64,000 bases of DNA from Paracentrotus lividus (Eukaryota; Echinodermata; Echinoidea; Camarodonta; Echinidae): contig CALNVZ010000174.1 in NCBI GenBank assembly GCA_940671915.1, forward strand, positions 78,227,861 to 78,291,860, given 5' to 3'. The notes under the pieces are model-generated. The model had not been told where the DNA came from. It made no database searches and saw only the letters and a list, made by a program, of their open reading frames with translations. Below, one piece after another: positions 13,801 to 24,156 of this stretch (position 1 is its first letter; every line of letters starts with the position of its first letter). Both the position numbers and the translations under genes were made by a program.

Positions 13801-16800
13801 ATCATCACAATTATCCACTCCTTCATTATACATGCTGCCATAGCCATTTGCGATAGAAACCCTTTGCTCTATTGAAGAAGAAGTTATTAAAACTAAAAAT
13901 TCGGCAAAGGACACCATTCTCTCTTCCCTAAATACATAGATCATTTGAAATAGAATCGCTATTTTATTTTTTTAATTCAGAGAGAGTTTTTTTTTCACTG
14001 TAATTCCTGTGTGATTTATGAAATGCACAATCTATGAAGTGACATCTTCACATTGTTTACATTCTGAAAATAGCCTTAAATTAGTGTCTTCAACAAGTGC
14101 AGTCTAATCCTGTTATAATGAGAATGGATGAAACAAGATTTTGTTTCTACAAGGCAATTATCCAAGTCTGGATTCTGAACATGTGTACATGTGTATTAGT
14201 GTTCAGTAAAACAAGATTTCATTATAACAAGATTATTTGCTTGGTCAGGCAGCACTTTGTTAGAGCAGGAGTGGACTGTGCACTTGTCTGACAAGTGGGT
14301 AAATTGCCAATTGGTCTAAACCCACTGTGACTTATGCCCTGGCCTCATCCTACATGGTGTCATTTCATTTTGTCTACAACCAGTTCATCTAATTACCTTT
14401 TGATCTAATTACCACTTCGCTTATTTAACATTTTGTCTAATTCCCATTTCGTCTAATGTCCATTTTGTCTAAAAATCATGGCCACTTCCAGTAACATACT
14501 CGTAAGCTGCCAAATAATCATTTTGGGAATTAGATCAAAATAAAATTGACAATTTGGCTATTAGACGAATTGGCACTTAGACGAGGTGGTCATTACACCA
14601 AGTGAGCATCAGACAAAGTATGTATTAGACCAATGAGAACTTAGACCAAATTGTTAGTAGACCAAATGGCCCGAATTCACAAACGTGGTTTAGTTAGTCC
14701 ATGGTCTAAATCAGGTGGTTTGTGAATACCAAAATTTAGACCATGGTCTAAATCTGTGGTTTAAACAATTGATTTAGACCATGGACTAACTAAACCACGT
14801 TTGTGAATTCGGGCCATTGTGTTTAGCCCATATGGAATTAGACAAACAGATAATTGGACCAACTGCTGTTAGACCAATTGGATATAAACCAATAAGTGAC
14901 ACTTATTGACATAAGATTTCTCTTTATGCTTTTATTTGTGCACAGGTGTCGACGTTGAATTCTGGGCGCACGAACACAGCTATGAACGTCTCTGGCCTGT
15001 GTACAATCGTAAGGTTTATAATGGAAGTCTAGCTGAACCATATACCAACCCAAAAGCTCCTGTTCATATTATTACAGGATCAGCAGTAAGTTCAAACAAT
15101 TCTTATTTAAAGGGAAGTGAAGCTTTAAGAAAATTTCAAAAATAAGGAAATCAAAGAAAGTTTTAAACATATTGGATTAATCATAAGACGGTTATGAGTA
15201 CTTATGATAAGTACAATCTACATTCAACCCAGTAAAACTGGATAATGTTGGTTCATGTTTCTTAAAATAACAGACTTGGAGTTTAAAAGAAACAACAATC
15301 AATTTAGAGATTACTTTTAATTGTTAAAGCATTTCTTGTTATAACAGTCTGCCCAGACCCAAGCTTATTACCTGTTTTTAATGAAATCTTTTTGTATTAA
15401 ACAGAGGCAAATAGATTCGAGCAAATGTTAAACTGGGATCAGGAGAATTATCTTGTTATAATGGAACCATTTTATCTGTACTCAGTAAAATGGGAGTAGA
15501 CTGTATTTATTAATGTATCCATTTTATAATAGATTTTGACTGGAAATTGTTAGATAATATGAGAATTCTTTGTTAAACTAAACTTTGCAGAAATCCATAA
15601 GTTAGGTTTAGTTTGCAAATAAAGAGTTTAAAATACTTTATTCTTTCCATCAGGGCTGCAGGGAAAGACGAGACCCATTTTCACTTTCTGAACCATGGGA
15701 TGCTTTTAGATCTAATGACTACGGCTACCACAGGATGCACATCATCAATGCTACACATATCAACTTTGAACAGGTCTCAGATGATAAGGTAAATTAATTT
15801 ACAGGGTAATAACATAAATATACCCTAAGATTAGTCTCTGATAAAAAGATAAATTTACTGAGTTGGTCTTCTGAAAAATACCCTAACCCACATCCGTAAT
15901 AGACTTTGAACTTGATAATGTACAGGGTAATAGTCGGCATACTCATACAGGTATTCCTACATAATAAATGTACAATGGCGGATCCAGGAATTTAAAATAG
16001 AGGGGGCGCAAGGCCCGATAAGAAGGTCAGCAGCCCAAATTTTCTGATTTTTTTATTGTAGCATCAATGAGTGGTTTTCAAATTATAGAGGGGGCACGTG
16101 TCCCCTGTGTGCCCCCACCTGGATGTGCCACTGCTTGTATAGAGTATGTTCTCAACAGTACATTTATAATACACCACACTTGCATGCATTGTTAAGGTAG
16201 CATAGCCAAATGACAGGCCATTTCACTGAATACAAAAAAGAACTTCATGTTAGAGCGTGGGTGAGCGGTAGGATTATTTTATGTATATGAATCAAGATAG
16301 AGTTGGTGATTTCTATTATTTTCTACTTAATCAATCAAGCTAAGTTTTATCTATATTCACTTTATTTTTAATCTATGACTAGAGTTAGGTTGAATTGATC
16401 ATGCCTTTTTTTTCACTTGCTGAACAAACTATAGAGATATTTTTTTTACAACTAATTGATAAATGAGTATGCATTGGAATCAGACTTTATTTATGTACGT
16501 TTCAAATGATTTCTGAATCTTTCCTTTTTGTTAATTGAAATATGGTTTTCTGCCTTTTATTTAGTTTTTTTTAATATAATACTCATTTGATTTATCGAAG
16601 TGTGCCATAAGATCATTAGGCCAGCCTGAATCTGATGGGCTTGGTAATAATACGTTGTTGTACATGTATGTCTGTAAATAGCTTACAGACGTAGGCTTGC
16701 TATGTATTAGGCACTTTACAAATCCTGAGTATTATTATTATATACTCATGATAATTCACCATAAACAGTGATAACTTTAAAATGACTTTATAATAATTTT

Positions 16801-16877
16801 TTATTTTGCAGGGAGGAGCAGTGATTGACAAGTTTACTCTGATCAAAGACAAGCATGGACCTGAGGCATGGCATTGA
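2531..16877 (+). CDS. ACP7: Purple acid phosphatase (ACP7/PAPL type), 11 coding exons
   Basis: Hydrolyses phosphomonoesters at a binuclear metal centre; secreted or lysosomal by family. Exons: 2531-2681, 4229-4429, 4959-5141, 6167-6290, 6978-7046, 7682-7796, 8571-8684, 13745-13781, 14946-15085, 15654-15788, 16812-16877. All introns are GT-AG and phases join to 444 aa, close to the family length. Residues 1-17 form a hydrophobic signal peptide ending GLA. A fibronectin-like N-terminal domain follows (PEQIHIS near residue 44, then VTWSTF). All five metallophosphatase motifs are present: GDMG (D151), GDFAY (D180, Y183), GNHE (N215), GHRP (H300) and AHEH (H340, H342), giving the full seven ligands. 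The start is the first ATG, directly ahead of the signal peptide. Exon 8 is only 37 nt and the loop after C-T-K-G-E-G looks shorter than in vertebrate relatives, so a small exon in the 5 kb intron 7 could be missed. Confidence 0.93.
2755..2790. repeat. (GA)n microsatellite in ACP7 intron 1
   Basis: Imperfect AGAGAGAGAC-type dinucleotide run. Intron 1 (2682-4228) otherwise holds one hAT-like remnant and AT-rich sequence. Confidence 0.85.
3031..3397. mobile_element. hAT-like MITE remnant, CAGAG..CCAAGT termini
   Basis: The left end reads CAGAGATGCCAAGTT. The right end, reverse-complemented, reads CAGAGCTACCAAGTCTCA. Terminal inverted repeats starting CAGAGNTNCCAAGT are typical of hAT-type elements. 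The interior has no coding capacity. I found no matching 8 bp flanking duplication. Confidence 0.55.
5332..5751. mobile_element. TA-flanked MITE with CACTAGCTCGAGCTA inverted repeats
   Basis: The first 25 bases and the reverse complement of the last 25 differ at one position; the shared core is TGCTGCACTAGCTCGAGCTA. Both ends are flanked by TA, a Tc1/mariner-type target site. Two further internal copies of the motif (about 5512-5540 and 5645-5675) suggest a composite or internally duplicated element. It lies in ACP7 intron 3. A relative lies in the BTBD17 intron at 39341-39685. Confidence 0.7.
7819..7862. repeat. (TA)n microsatellite
   Basis: About 20 uninterrupted TA units in ACP7 intron 6. 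Confidence 0.95.
7892..8171 (-). mobile_element. GTCTAAT-family MITE, copy A
   Basis: A block saturated with ATTAGACCAAAT/ATTTGGTCTAAT words in both orientations. The ends are inverted: TTTACTTCCACTTTCAT at left, and TAAATTTCCACTTCATCT on the complement at right. Non-coding. Same family as the copies at 14.3, 19.1, 45.0, 62.0 and 63.7 kb. It lies in ACP7 intron 6. Confidence 0.6.
9013..9125 (+). repeat. CTCCTACTTTT low-complexity repeat, left copy
   Basis: Pyrimidine-rich tandem TCCTACTTTT words preceded by CAGGCCTTCAAGTG. A similar block at 12655-12815 ends with the complementary word ACTTGAAGGCCTG, so the pair could be termini or fragments of one larger element within ACP7 intron 7. Confidence 0.5.
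9735..9990 (+). mobile_element. tRNA-derived SINE
   Basis: The head resembles a tRNA: an A-box-like AGTGGATAGAGCG, an anticodon-loop-like CTCATAA (CAT) and a canonical B box GGTTCGATCCCC. A tRNA-unrelated body of about 170 bp follows, ending in GGACAATAAAAT. This is the structure of a Pol III SINE and not of a tRNA gene, because there is no acceptor-stem pairing or CCA-proximal end. It lies in ACP7 intron 7. Confidence 0.8.
12655..12815 (+). repeat. CTCCTACTTTT low-complexity repeat, right copy
   Basis: Tandem AAATCCTACTTTTATCC-like units followed by GACTTGAAGGCCTGC, the inverse of the word that opens the block at 9013. Both pyrimidine tracts lie on the same strand, which argues against a simple inverted repeat. 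Confidence 0.5.
12851..13296. mobile_element. MITE with about 50 bp imperfect inverted repeats (GAGCTTTCGCAAA)
   Basis: The left end reads GGAGCTTTCGCAAATCAAT and continues to AAGACGAAGAATGG. The complement of the right end reads TGAGCTTTCGCAAAGCAAT and continues to GAAGACGAAGGACG. The termini match over roughly 50 bp with scattered mismatches. The 446 bp interior is non-coding. It lies in ACP7 intron 7. Confidence 0.7.
14297..14890. mobile_element. GTCTAAT-family MITE, copy B, with nested foldback
   Basis: Opens GGGTAAATTGCCAATTGGTC and closes near GGATATAAACCAATAAGTG. The interior consists of GTCTAATT/ATTAGAC words in both orientations. It is interrupted at 14668-14815 by a perfect palindromic insertion. 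It lies in ACP7 intron 8. Confidence 0.65.
14668..14815. mobile_element. 148 bp foldback element with perfect 46 bp arms
   Basis: The first 46 bases (from GGCCCGAATTCACAAACGTG) are the exact reverse complement of the last 46 (ending CACGTTTGTGAATTCGGGCC). A spacer of about 56 bp contains a second small CCATGG-centred palindrome. It sits inside GTCTAAT copy B, so it inserted later. Confidence 0.85.
15975..16137. mobile_element. GGCGGATCCAGG / CCTGGATGTGCCACTG hAT-like remnant
   Basis: Starts GGCGGATCCAGGAATTT and ends CACCTGGATGTGCCACTGC. The inner parts read GAGGGGGCGC and GGGGGCACG. Short, degenerate relative of the elements at 21165, 29048 and 31366. It lies in ACP7 intron 10. Confidence 0.55.
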
Positions 16878-16924
16878 TCTTCCAGGGTTTACCCAATTCG
16901 TTGATTACTTTCACTTTGGACATG

Positions 16925-17045
16925 TGAGCTCAATTACTAAGAATGGCTCACTTTGCCCCAGGAGGTCATGGTTCAATCCCCAGCCAAATCATACCAAAGA
17001 CTAAATTTATCTTCTAGCTAATCAATCCGGAATAGTAATAAGTCA
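16925..17045 (+). mobile_element. Decayed tRNA-derived SINE fragment in ACP7 3' UTR
   Basis: Contains GGAGGTCATGGTTCAATCCCC, followed by CATACCAAAGAC. This corresponds to the B-box region of the SINE at 9735 (GGAGGTCATGGGTTCGATC, then CATACCAAAAGAC), with mutations. It starts about 50 bp after the ACP7 stop codon. Confidence 0.6.
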
Positions 17046-17109
17046 TGTTATGTTATACAGGACCTTATGGTAGAAATGTTACTGATAAGTAAAATGGATA
17101 CCCTGGGTA

Positions 17110-17115
17110 AATAAA
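17110..17115 (+). terminator. Candidate ACP7 polyadenylation signal AATAAA
   Basis: First canonical AATAAA after the stop codon, 233 bp downstream. Another AATAAA lies near 17571. Either could be used. Confidence 0.45.
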
Positions 17116-17690
17116 ACAATATAATCATTATTCAACTTGATGCTACAAATTTGGAACATGATCAATTCAGAAAAAAATATTAACATAAAATTTAAAATTG
17201 CAAGCGAAATCAAGACCCTCTCCCATGTTGACATACATATTAAAAAGGCTCCTAGAGAACCTCGATCAGTAAGTAAAGTATTTAATGTAACACATTTTTA
17301 GTGACATTCTTTCATCAAAATTTTCATGACTAATATGATGAAATAAAATTCAGTTAGAATTGACCTCATATATTTGTATATAGCTTTTGAAAAAGTGATC
17401 TTAAAAGCAAGATTGAAATCCCCATGCCCTGAGGAGGTGGAAATCATTATGCAAAAAATCTTTTTTAAACTAAATTTTATTCTCTGTATTTTTCCAGTTG
17501 ATCTGTTCTTCATCACCTTTTTGTTTCATGGCTTGTAAATGTCATGTTATAAAAGTATGTATTTCGTTCAAATAAATCTACTTTATACCTACACAATTTG
17601 AAATAATAAGAATTTTTTATATTCGGACCAGGTAAGGAAAATTTATGGCGGAGAGGGAGAAATTCCTTGAATGCTTCAGCACCTCTCATA

Positions 17691-18203
17691 CCCTTTTGTC
17701 ACGTACCAAATTTTCCTTTACCCCGTACTATAGGTAGTACTAACTTGCAATTTAGCCCCACCTATAGTACGAGTTTAAGCTTATTCCACTTTCTGTTCCC
17801 ACGTCGTTTTGGCAAAGTAGGCTAACCCCACCTATAGTACAGGATTCTCTGGCCCTGCAAAATAGCAGGGTTAGCTGGGCAAGTGCAGTGCTAGGCCTAA
17901 GGGATAAAAGCCAGGGTAAAGAACTCCCGTTGGAACAGCGATGGAAGTTATACCCGACTAACACAAAAAGCGGTGCGGAGACACACAGGTGCCAGCAGCT
18001 GTTGTCCAATCAGAGATAAGCAGCGAAACGCTCTATTGGAAAAGCAGGGGATAAAGAATTCTGTGTGAGAACAGCGTGTATTTTCTTAGCAGGGGTTAGG
18101 CAGATATTTTGGCTCGTCGAAAAAGGAAAATAAATAGTACGGGGTAAAGGAAAGTATGGGGTTAAGGATAGTACGGGGTAAAGAAACCATAATGAGAAAA
18201 GGG
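17691..18203. mobile_element. TA-flanked MITE, CCCTTTT termini with TTTACCCCGTACTA repeats
   Basis: 513 bp. The left end begins CCCTTTTGTCACGTACCAAA, then CTTTACCCCGTACTA. The complement of the right end begins CCCTTTTCTCATTATGG, then TTTACCCCGTACTA. Both ends abut TA. Extra TAGTAC(GGGGTAAA) repeats occur inside. No transposase. It is the first recognisable element after ACP7; 17116-17690 shows nothing else. Confidence 0.75.
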
Positions 18204-19040
18204 TATAAGATACTGATACGTGGAACTTGTTATAACTTAATATTGTTTTGAACAAGGAGTGAAACTAACCTGAAATATATGAAGTCCACTTTTAAAGTTA
18301 GTCATTTAATTAGTGTATGGAATTTACAGCAAAGCAATAATTGTCTGGAGCAAATGTCATGGAATTATATATATGCACACATCCTGAAATAAGGTTGAAA
18401 GTTCCTATCCTAATTATCATATATTAAGATTATGTTTCCTAAAAATCTAGCTTGAACATTTAAAGTGGCATTGCAAATTGACACAAAAATGAGCTAAAGA
18501 GGGAACATGGTTGTTTTTACATCTACAATATGAAGAAGTTTGCAAAATATTCAACAACACTCATTTGCACTTAGAGCCCTCACGTCATGCAATAGTATAA
18601 AAAGGGACGTCTTCCATGTTATTTATCGGGTTTTTTTTAATGCATAACTCAACAACTTTTCTGTACACTGTACATGTATTTGTTCCATCACAAACTTTGG
18701 AGTACAAGTTTATGTTTGATTCAGTTAGTTTTTGTCATTTATTCATGATAAACTGACTTTAATTCAGCCCATATAGCTGTTTATTTATGAAACCATTCTA
18801 TAATGAATTTATTAATAAAATTTTTATGTAGTCCAAGGTCTTGTCTGGGGAATTATAGCAATATGAAATATATATCTGACTTTTTAAAAAATAAATAGAT
18901 GTTTTCAATTACAATATGTCTATTATGTGTTTTGTTTCGTTTTTGTATTGTGTTACATAAATATCTTAAACATCTCATATTTTTAGCCCTACTTATTTCT
19001 CAAAATGTGGCAATGATCAGGGGACGGGGGAAAGTTGTTG
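18204..19040. other. AT-rich intergenic stretch
   Basis: I see no conserved coding frame, RNA or repeat structure here apart from short AT runs. Confidence 0.4.
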
Positions 19041-19044
19041 AAAC

Positions 19045-19091
19045 AGTTGAAAGTGGTGGTGGTGGGGGGGGGGGGGGGGGGGGGGGGGGGG
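19045..19091. repeat. (GGT)n followed by a poly-G tract
   Basis: GGTGGTGG followed by more than 30 consecutive G. It abuts the start of GTCTAAT copy C. Homopolymers this long are often misassembled. Confidence 0.9.
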
Positions 19092-19480
19092 TAAATTTCC
19101 TATTGGTCTAAACCTACTATGACTAATGCCGGTTTGGTCTCTATCCATATGGTCTAATTTCATTTGGTCTACAACCAGTTTGTCTCATTACATTTGGGTC
19201 TAATTGCCATTTTGCCAATTTACCATTTTGTCTAATTCCAATTTTTTCCTGTGTTCACTTTATCTAACATCACTATTCCTGTAAAAAAACTGGTAATAGA
19301 CCAAATATTCATTGGGTAATCAGACTTAAATGCCAATGTTAAGCAATTTGGTTATTAGACAAATTGGCAATTAGACCAAATCTGAATTAGACCAAGTATG
19401 TATTACCAGTAGACCAAATTGTCTATGTGTTATTAGACAATCAGAGAATTGGACCAACTGTTATGAGACCAAGTAGAGCA
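19091..19480. mobile_element. GTCTAAT-family MITE, copy C
   Basis: Opens GTAAATTTCCTATTGGTC, parallel to copy B, and closes GGACCAACTGTTATGAGACC. Filled with GTCTAATT/AATTAGACC words. Confidence 0.65.
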
Positions 19481-19799
19481 TGAGGGTGTGGGGTAGGAAA
19501 GCTATGCAAAAAAACAATCCTGTGTCGTGTATTTGGGAATAAAGGGTGAGGGGTCAAGCCCACCACCCCTTCCACTCCCCCCCCCCCCCCTTTCACCACA
19601 CGCCCTAACTGTTATTAAGATTGTAATTGTTTGCATATGCCTGTTTGCATTATAAGAATATCATATTTGTGTAATTTCAAACTTATCTTCTAATATACCA
19701 TATACCATAAGCCAAAATGTTCACTTATAATGCTGGCTTATAAGTAGAATGATACAAAGAAAAATTAATACAATAGAAATAAGTTAAAATAAATCAGAA

Positions 19800-19925
19800 A
19801 TGTTACAAAATGACAGACTGAAGATGATGAAAGTAGGAGAAAAACTGAGAAATTTAAGTGGTAGGGTTCCAGATGAAATGAAGATAGCAAAAGTTACACC
19901 TATCCACAAAAAAGGACGATAGAAG
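19800..19925 (+). mobile_element. LINE reverse-transcriptase fragment
   Basis: Frame starting 19860 reads GRVPDEMKIAKVTPIHKKG before a stop. This matches the conserved N-terminal RT motif (P-x-x-W/M-K-x-A-x-V-x-P-x-x-K-K-G) of non-LTR retrotransposons. The flanks are purine-rich and the rest of the ORF is lost. A small dead scrap. Confidence 0.65.
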
Positions 19926-20520
19926 AGACCTGAGGGAATTAAGTAAAAAGAACAAAATGAGAAGTGATGGAGAAGAAATTAGAAAATGATATAAGAGAAG
20001 ATTTAAAAAAAAGAAAAAAAGTTGAAATACAATGTTTTAAAAAGAAGGTGAAAGAAGGAGAAAACAAAAAATGTGTTACAAATATGATGGGAGAGAAGAT
20101 AAATAATAATATAAGAAATGACAGAGAAGATGAAATAGCTGAAGATATCTGGAGGCACAACATGCTGCTTTGCATTCCCAGCAGTATTGTGGTAATCAAA
20201 GGTATAAGCATATCAAGAGAAATATAAAATTAGATGAAAAAGAGCTAGATTATAAACAAAGAAATACCTGAGGGAAGATGGAGAAGAAGATGAAAGCAAG
20301 AATGGAAGAAAATACATATTGAATGATATATAGAAAGATGAAAGGGGAAAAAATTAGATAAGAGATTATGAAATAAGATCCCCCGGCCCCAAAAAAGGAC
20401 AAAAATTATTGAGGCTAATTGAGAAGGTAACTATAGGAAATACATATGAAATGGTATAAGAGAATAAAAAAAGAAAGAGGAAAGCAAAAATGTTAGAAAG
20501 GGGTTTCCCCTGCCCCCATT

Positions 20521-20546
20521 CCCCCCCCCCCCCCCCCCCCCCCCCC
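20521..20546. repeat. Poly-C tract
   Basis: Run of about 26 C. The region 19926-21160 otherwise shows a purine-rich A/G-biased stretch (to about 20.5 kb) and no supported gene. Confidence 0.9.
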
Positions 20547-21159
20547 GATATCGGCCTCCATTTGGCAAATTCTAGGGCTGACGTTGACCTCGTCGAAGTC
20601 AAATCTTGCTTGGATTGGAATACTTCAAAAAGTTTTATTCGGATCCAGTCTTCTCCATTATCCTGAGCACACGCCCCAACTTTTATAACTCGACTTTTGG
20701 TAAGGATTAATCCTTTTTCTTGATCGTACTTGGTAGATATTGCACTTATTTGCAGTGATTTTCAGAATGTCCGGAATCGAGTCGACAGGTACGGTATGCC
20801 GTGTCACTTTCTGCGGGCGCGCCCGGAGTAAAGACGGGGCTAGTCTGGCCTGGCTCAAGTGGCTGTTAAACTTTAGCTCAGAACTGGAATCTAAGCTCAG
20901 ATTCGAAAATGTTTTTTGAAGTAATTGGGAAAAGGGTGGAACGAAATGTTTAATGTTTGATCTGTATTAAATTTCTAATAACAAAATGCATGATTTTATA
21001 ATATGTTAAGGCATGATGTAAAAAAAAAAAAAAAATGGCGACAATCACCACTGAGTGATGAAGTCAAAATTTGAATGAGTCATTAAGTGAAGGTAGAAAG
21101 TATTGCATTTAACATCTAATAATTTAACATCTCTACTATTATGTCTAGATCTAGATCTA

Positions 21160-21535
21160 TCAGGCGCGGATACAGGGGGGGGCCCGACGGGCCCGGGCCC
21201 CCCCCCCTAGACAAAAAAAAAAAAAAAAAAGGAAAAGAAAAAAAAAAAAAAAAAAAAAAGCGAGGCTAAAATAGACGTGCGGGCCGATTGACCCTAACCT
21301 TACCCCTATCGCTAGTACATAATAACCTTTGTGATGGCCGAAGGCCAAAAAAAAATGAACACCTACCCCCCCCCCCCCCCCCCCCCCCGCTTATCGCTCA
21401 GCCAGCGTGACGTGAAAAAAATTGAGTGAACTTTTGCTCGCCCGAAGTAACGGGAAAAAAATTTGGGTGTACCAAAATCTGAAATTCCAATTTTGGGCCC
21501 CCCCTGCAATGGAATCCTGGATCCGCCACTGTCTA
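21160..21535. mobile_element. hAT-like element, GGATCCAGG-type ends
   Basis: Left end GGCGCGGATACAGGGGGGG, right end ATGGAATCCTGGATCCGCCA. The inner ends are G/C-rich (GGGCCCGGGCCCCC at left, GGGCCCCCCC at right). The interior has poly-A and poly-C homopolymers and no coding capacity. Same family as 15975, 29048 and 31366. Confidence 0.6.
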
Positions 21536-21959
21536 TATTGGCATAATTTAATTGGTTATTAATATAGTTTGTTGAGTTACAGTCATACAGAAATGAGTTG
21601 AGTTTTTGGAGTTAGATATTAAAAAGGGGTGACTAAAAATTAGAAACAGGTCTGAAATAAGACAAGGTTGTCACAAAATATCTTTTAGTTCCTTCTCCAA
21701 GTTTTAACTTAGTTTTATTAGACACATTCAACTTTCCAAAGTGAAAGGTCCACAAAAAAGAATCAATGTTATGAAAATAAGATAATGAGTTGAAGAGAAA
21801 TGATCCAGTCATGCACCTGGTTACAGAATAAATTGATATAAATAAATAGCTTAATCTAGGTCTATTTATTAAGCGGGAGACCGCCGCTATTTAAATAAAG
21901 ACATGAATAAATATCTAAAATATATGACTTGCTGAAAAACTGAGTTCAGTCCAAAAGAC

Positions 21960-22930
21960 CCGCAAATAAAAATTCCAAGTTCGCGAAGCTAAGTTGCACA
22001 AAGGGAAGACGACGAAATGGAAATGAAGAAAAATAGCGAGATGATAGCGAGATGATAATCCACAGAAAAGAAGTTGATGCAGTTGCTGTCAGTGTCAGAT
22101 CATGGAAGATGAGGACGATGGCCTCTGACTCTGATGACGTCGCATGATGGGCAGACAGAGCAGTGATGAAGACAATGACGAGCAGGATATAAGAAAAAAT
22201 GCATGATGAAAGTTAGATGTCGTCTGATAGATTTCGTCGAGTAGAAAAACTTCACGCTCGATGGGCGTAGATCTAGACCTCGAGAATAAATGCAGACAAA
22301 AGACAAGTAGCAGAAGGGCCAAAAGTTCAGACTAATAAATGGTATTAATCTGCAGGATAAAATTGAGTTCAACTTCAAGTTCAATGATGGTGTAGAATAA
22401 ACATTGAGTGATGACGAGACGCTCGATGGCGGAGACACTTGAATAAAGACCAGATGAAACTTGAAGTAAAATGACGAGACGGTGAGTCGCTCGAGATGAA
22501 GAGTAGATGATGTGACGATGATGAAGATGGTAATTTGCTCTAGATAATCACGGATAGAAATGTCCGATGACACAGTGAATCGGTCAAAATGCAGGACGAA
22601 ATCCAAAGAGCCAAAGATATGATGAAAGTTACAAAATCAAGCGATGAGTAGAAATCATGAATTGATGAAATGCAAGAAAAATATAAATCCAAGCTCAGTA
22701 GTAAAAATGAAGTTGAATAAACAGTTGATGAATAAGTGAAGAAACAATACGAGCTCAAATGAAGATTGAAAATAACAAGGCTGGACTGTAAAGCCTTGAA
22801 AATAAAAGAGCTCCAAAAATAATTGATCTTTCCTGGAAGAGGATCAGTAGGCGACTGATGAGAAAAGCTAGAAATTGAATCTCTAAAAATATTGACAAAG
22901 TTAACAACCAATGAGAATTAAGATTGAATA
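21960..22930. other. Purine-rich, GATGA-rich intergenic block
   Basis: About 970 bp with strong strand asymmetry: the + strand is A/G-rich with frequent GATGA, GATGAAG and CGAGA words. This keeps long frames open on the - strand (22100-22606 and 22540-22911). Their products are Ser/Leu/Phe-rich low-complexity chains without any domain, so I read them as compositional artefacts. The block may be a degenerated minisatellite or a non-coding exon. No function can be assigned. Confidence 0.4.
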
Positions 22931-23548
22931 GACCAATAAAAATTGCGCATTAGAAAAACAATAGAAACAGTCAATGACAGAGCCCCAAATATTTGTACTA
23001 CAGAAGCTTACTAAAATACTACTTTTATAAAAATTCCAGATTTACAATTAATATTGAACTGAAGAATATAAAGTAGTATTGAAATGCAATTATCACCATA
23101 GCAATAATTTTTAATATTATAAATATTTTAGTGACAAAAAATGACAAAAATGCATCAAAAATTCGGGAAAACACACCTTATGAATGGGATCGGCATGCAT
23201 TAACCAAAGATTTATAACAGCCATGCGCGCACGCATGCTGCTCAATTTGCATTGTATTATGACGTCAATAATAGTTGCGCATCTAAAAATAAATCAAGAA
23301 TGCGGATGCATACCGATCGCAGATTGAGAGAATGTAGAAAGGTGAGAGAAAGGTGACAATAAGGTGAAGGAACTTTAACACTATTTACATTGTACAATAA
23401 CAAAGCAGAAAGTTGAGCTGCTACAAGTTCAAAGTCTGTTAAAAGTGTTAGGCTATTTGTGATAACTTTGTGTGCTTGGTATTCACAAGCATTTAAGAGT
23501 TGAAATGAAGGATGCGATCAGGAGGATGTATGTTAGGAAGTTACTGCG

Positions 23549-23577
23549 GCAGCCCGTACACAAAGTGTACGGGCTGC
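23549..23577. repeat. Perfect 13 bp GC-rich hairpin
   Basis: GCAGCCCGTACAC, then AAA, then GTGTACGGGCTGC. An exact palindrome with a three-base loop in otherwise AT-rich DNA, just before the element at 23670. Confidence 0.85.
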
Positions 23578-23669
23578 GAAGTGACTAGCATGAAAACATG
23601 TTGTCCCTTCGCTTTTCCAGGCTAGAATTTCAAAATAATGGAATAAAACATTGGCAAAACTAGTTTATG

Positions 23670-24156
23670 TATGATGGTGGTGCCCTATTCTGCGCACCTA
23701 AAATTTGACCTCAATTTAAATAAAAAGTAAAGTATTATTTTAAGATTCATCAATATTATTCCATTCTCCATATTCTATTGATCAATGAAGCAAAAAATTT
23801 CAAGAATTAATTTGCAAGAACAATGTTTTTTTACAATTTTTCGAAGGGCTGTCATTTTGTGTTGCAGAATTGAATAGTGCCCATGTCTGCGCACTAACTC
23901 ATTTTGCACGCAAATCAAGCGCACGCAAGTTTTTGACTTTCACTTTTTGAGAATGGTTGATATTTTCAGGGTAGCAAATATAACTTGCTGAAAACTATTT
24001 TTAATCAATTTTTTTCGCAGTTTTTTGTATCAAAATGGATTGTTGAGGTTAAGATTGCAGATTGATATTAGTTGGGGATTTTGTTCTATAAAATTCGCGC
24101 ATTTACGTGGGTGCGCAGACATTGGCACAGCGCAGACTTAGGCACTCTCACCATAC
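23670..24156. mobile_element. MITE with TATGGTG..TCTGCGCACC inverted ends
   Basis: Left: TATGATGGTGGTGCCC, then TCTGCGCACC. The complement of the right: GTATGGTGAGAGTGCC, then TCTGCGC. Both flanks contain TTAT. The interior (487 bp) repeats CTGCGCAC and has no coding capacity. Confidence 0.6.

Noticed and set aside
22100..22911. Overlapping 168- and 123-codon minus-strand frames
   Set aside because: Ser/Leu/Phe-rich chains caused by purine bias of the other strand. No domain or conserved motif.
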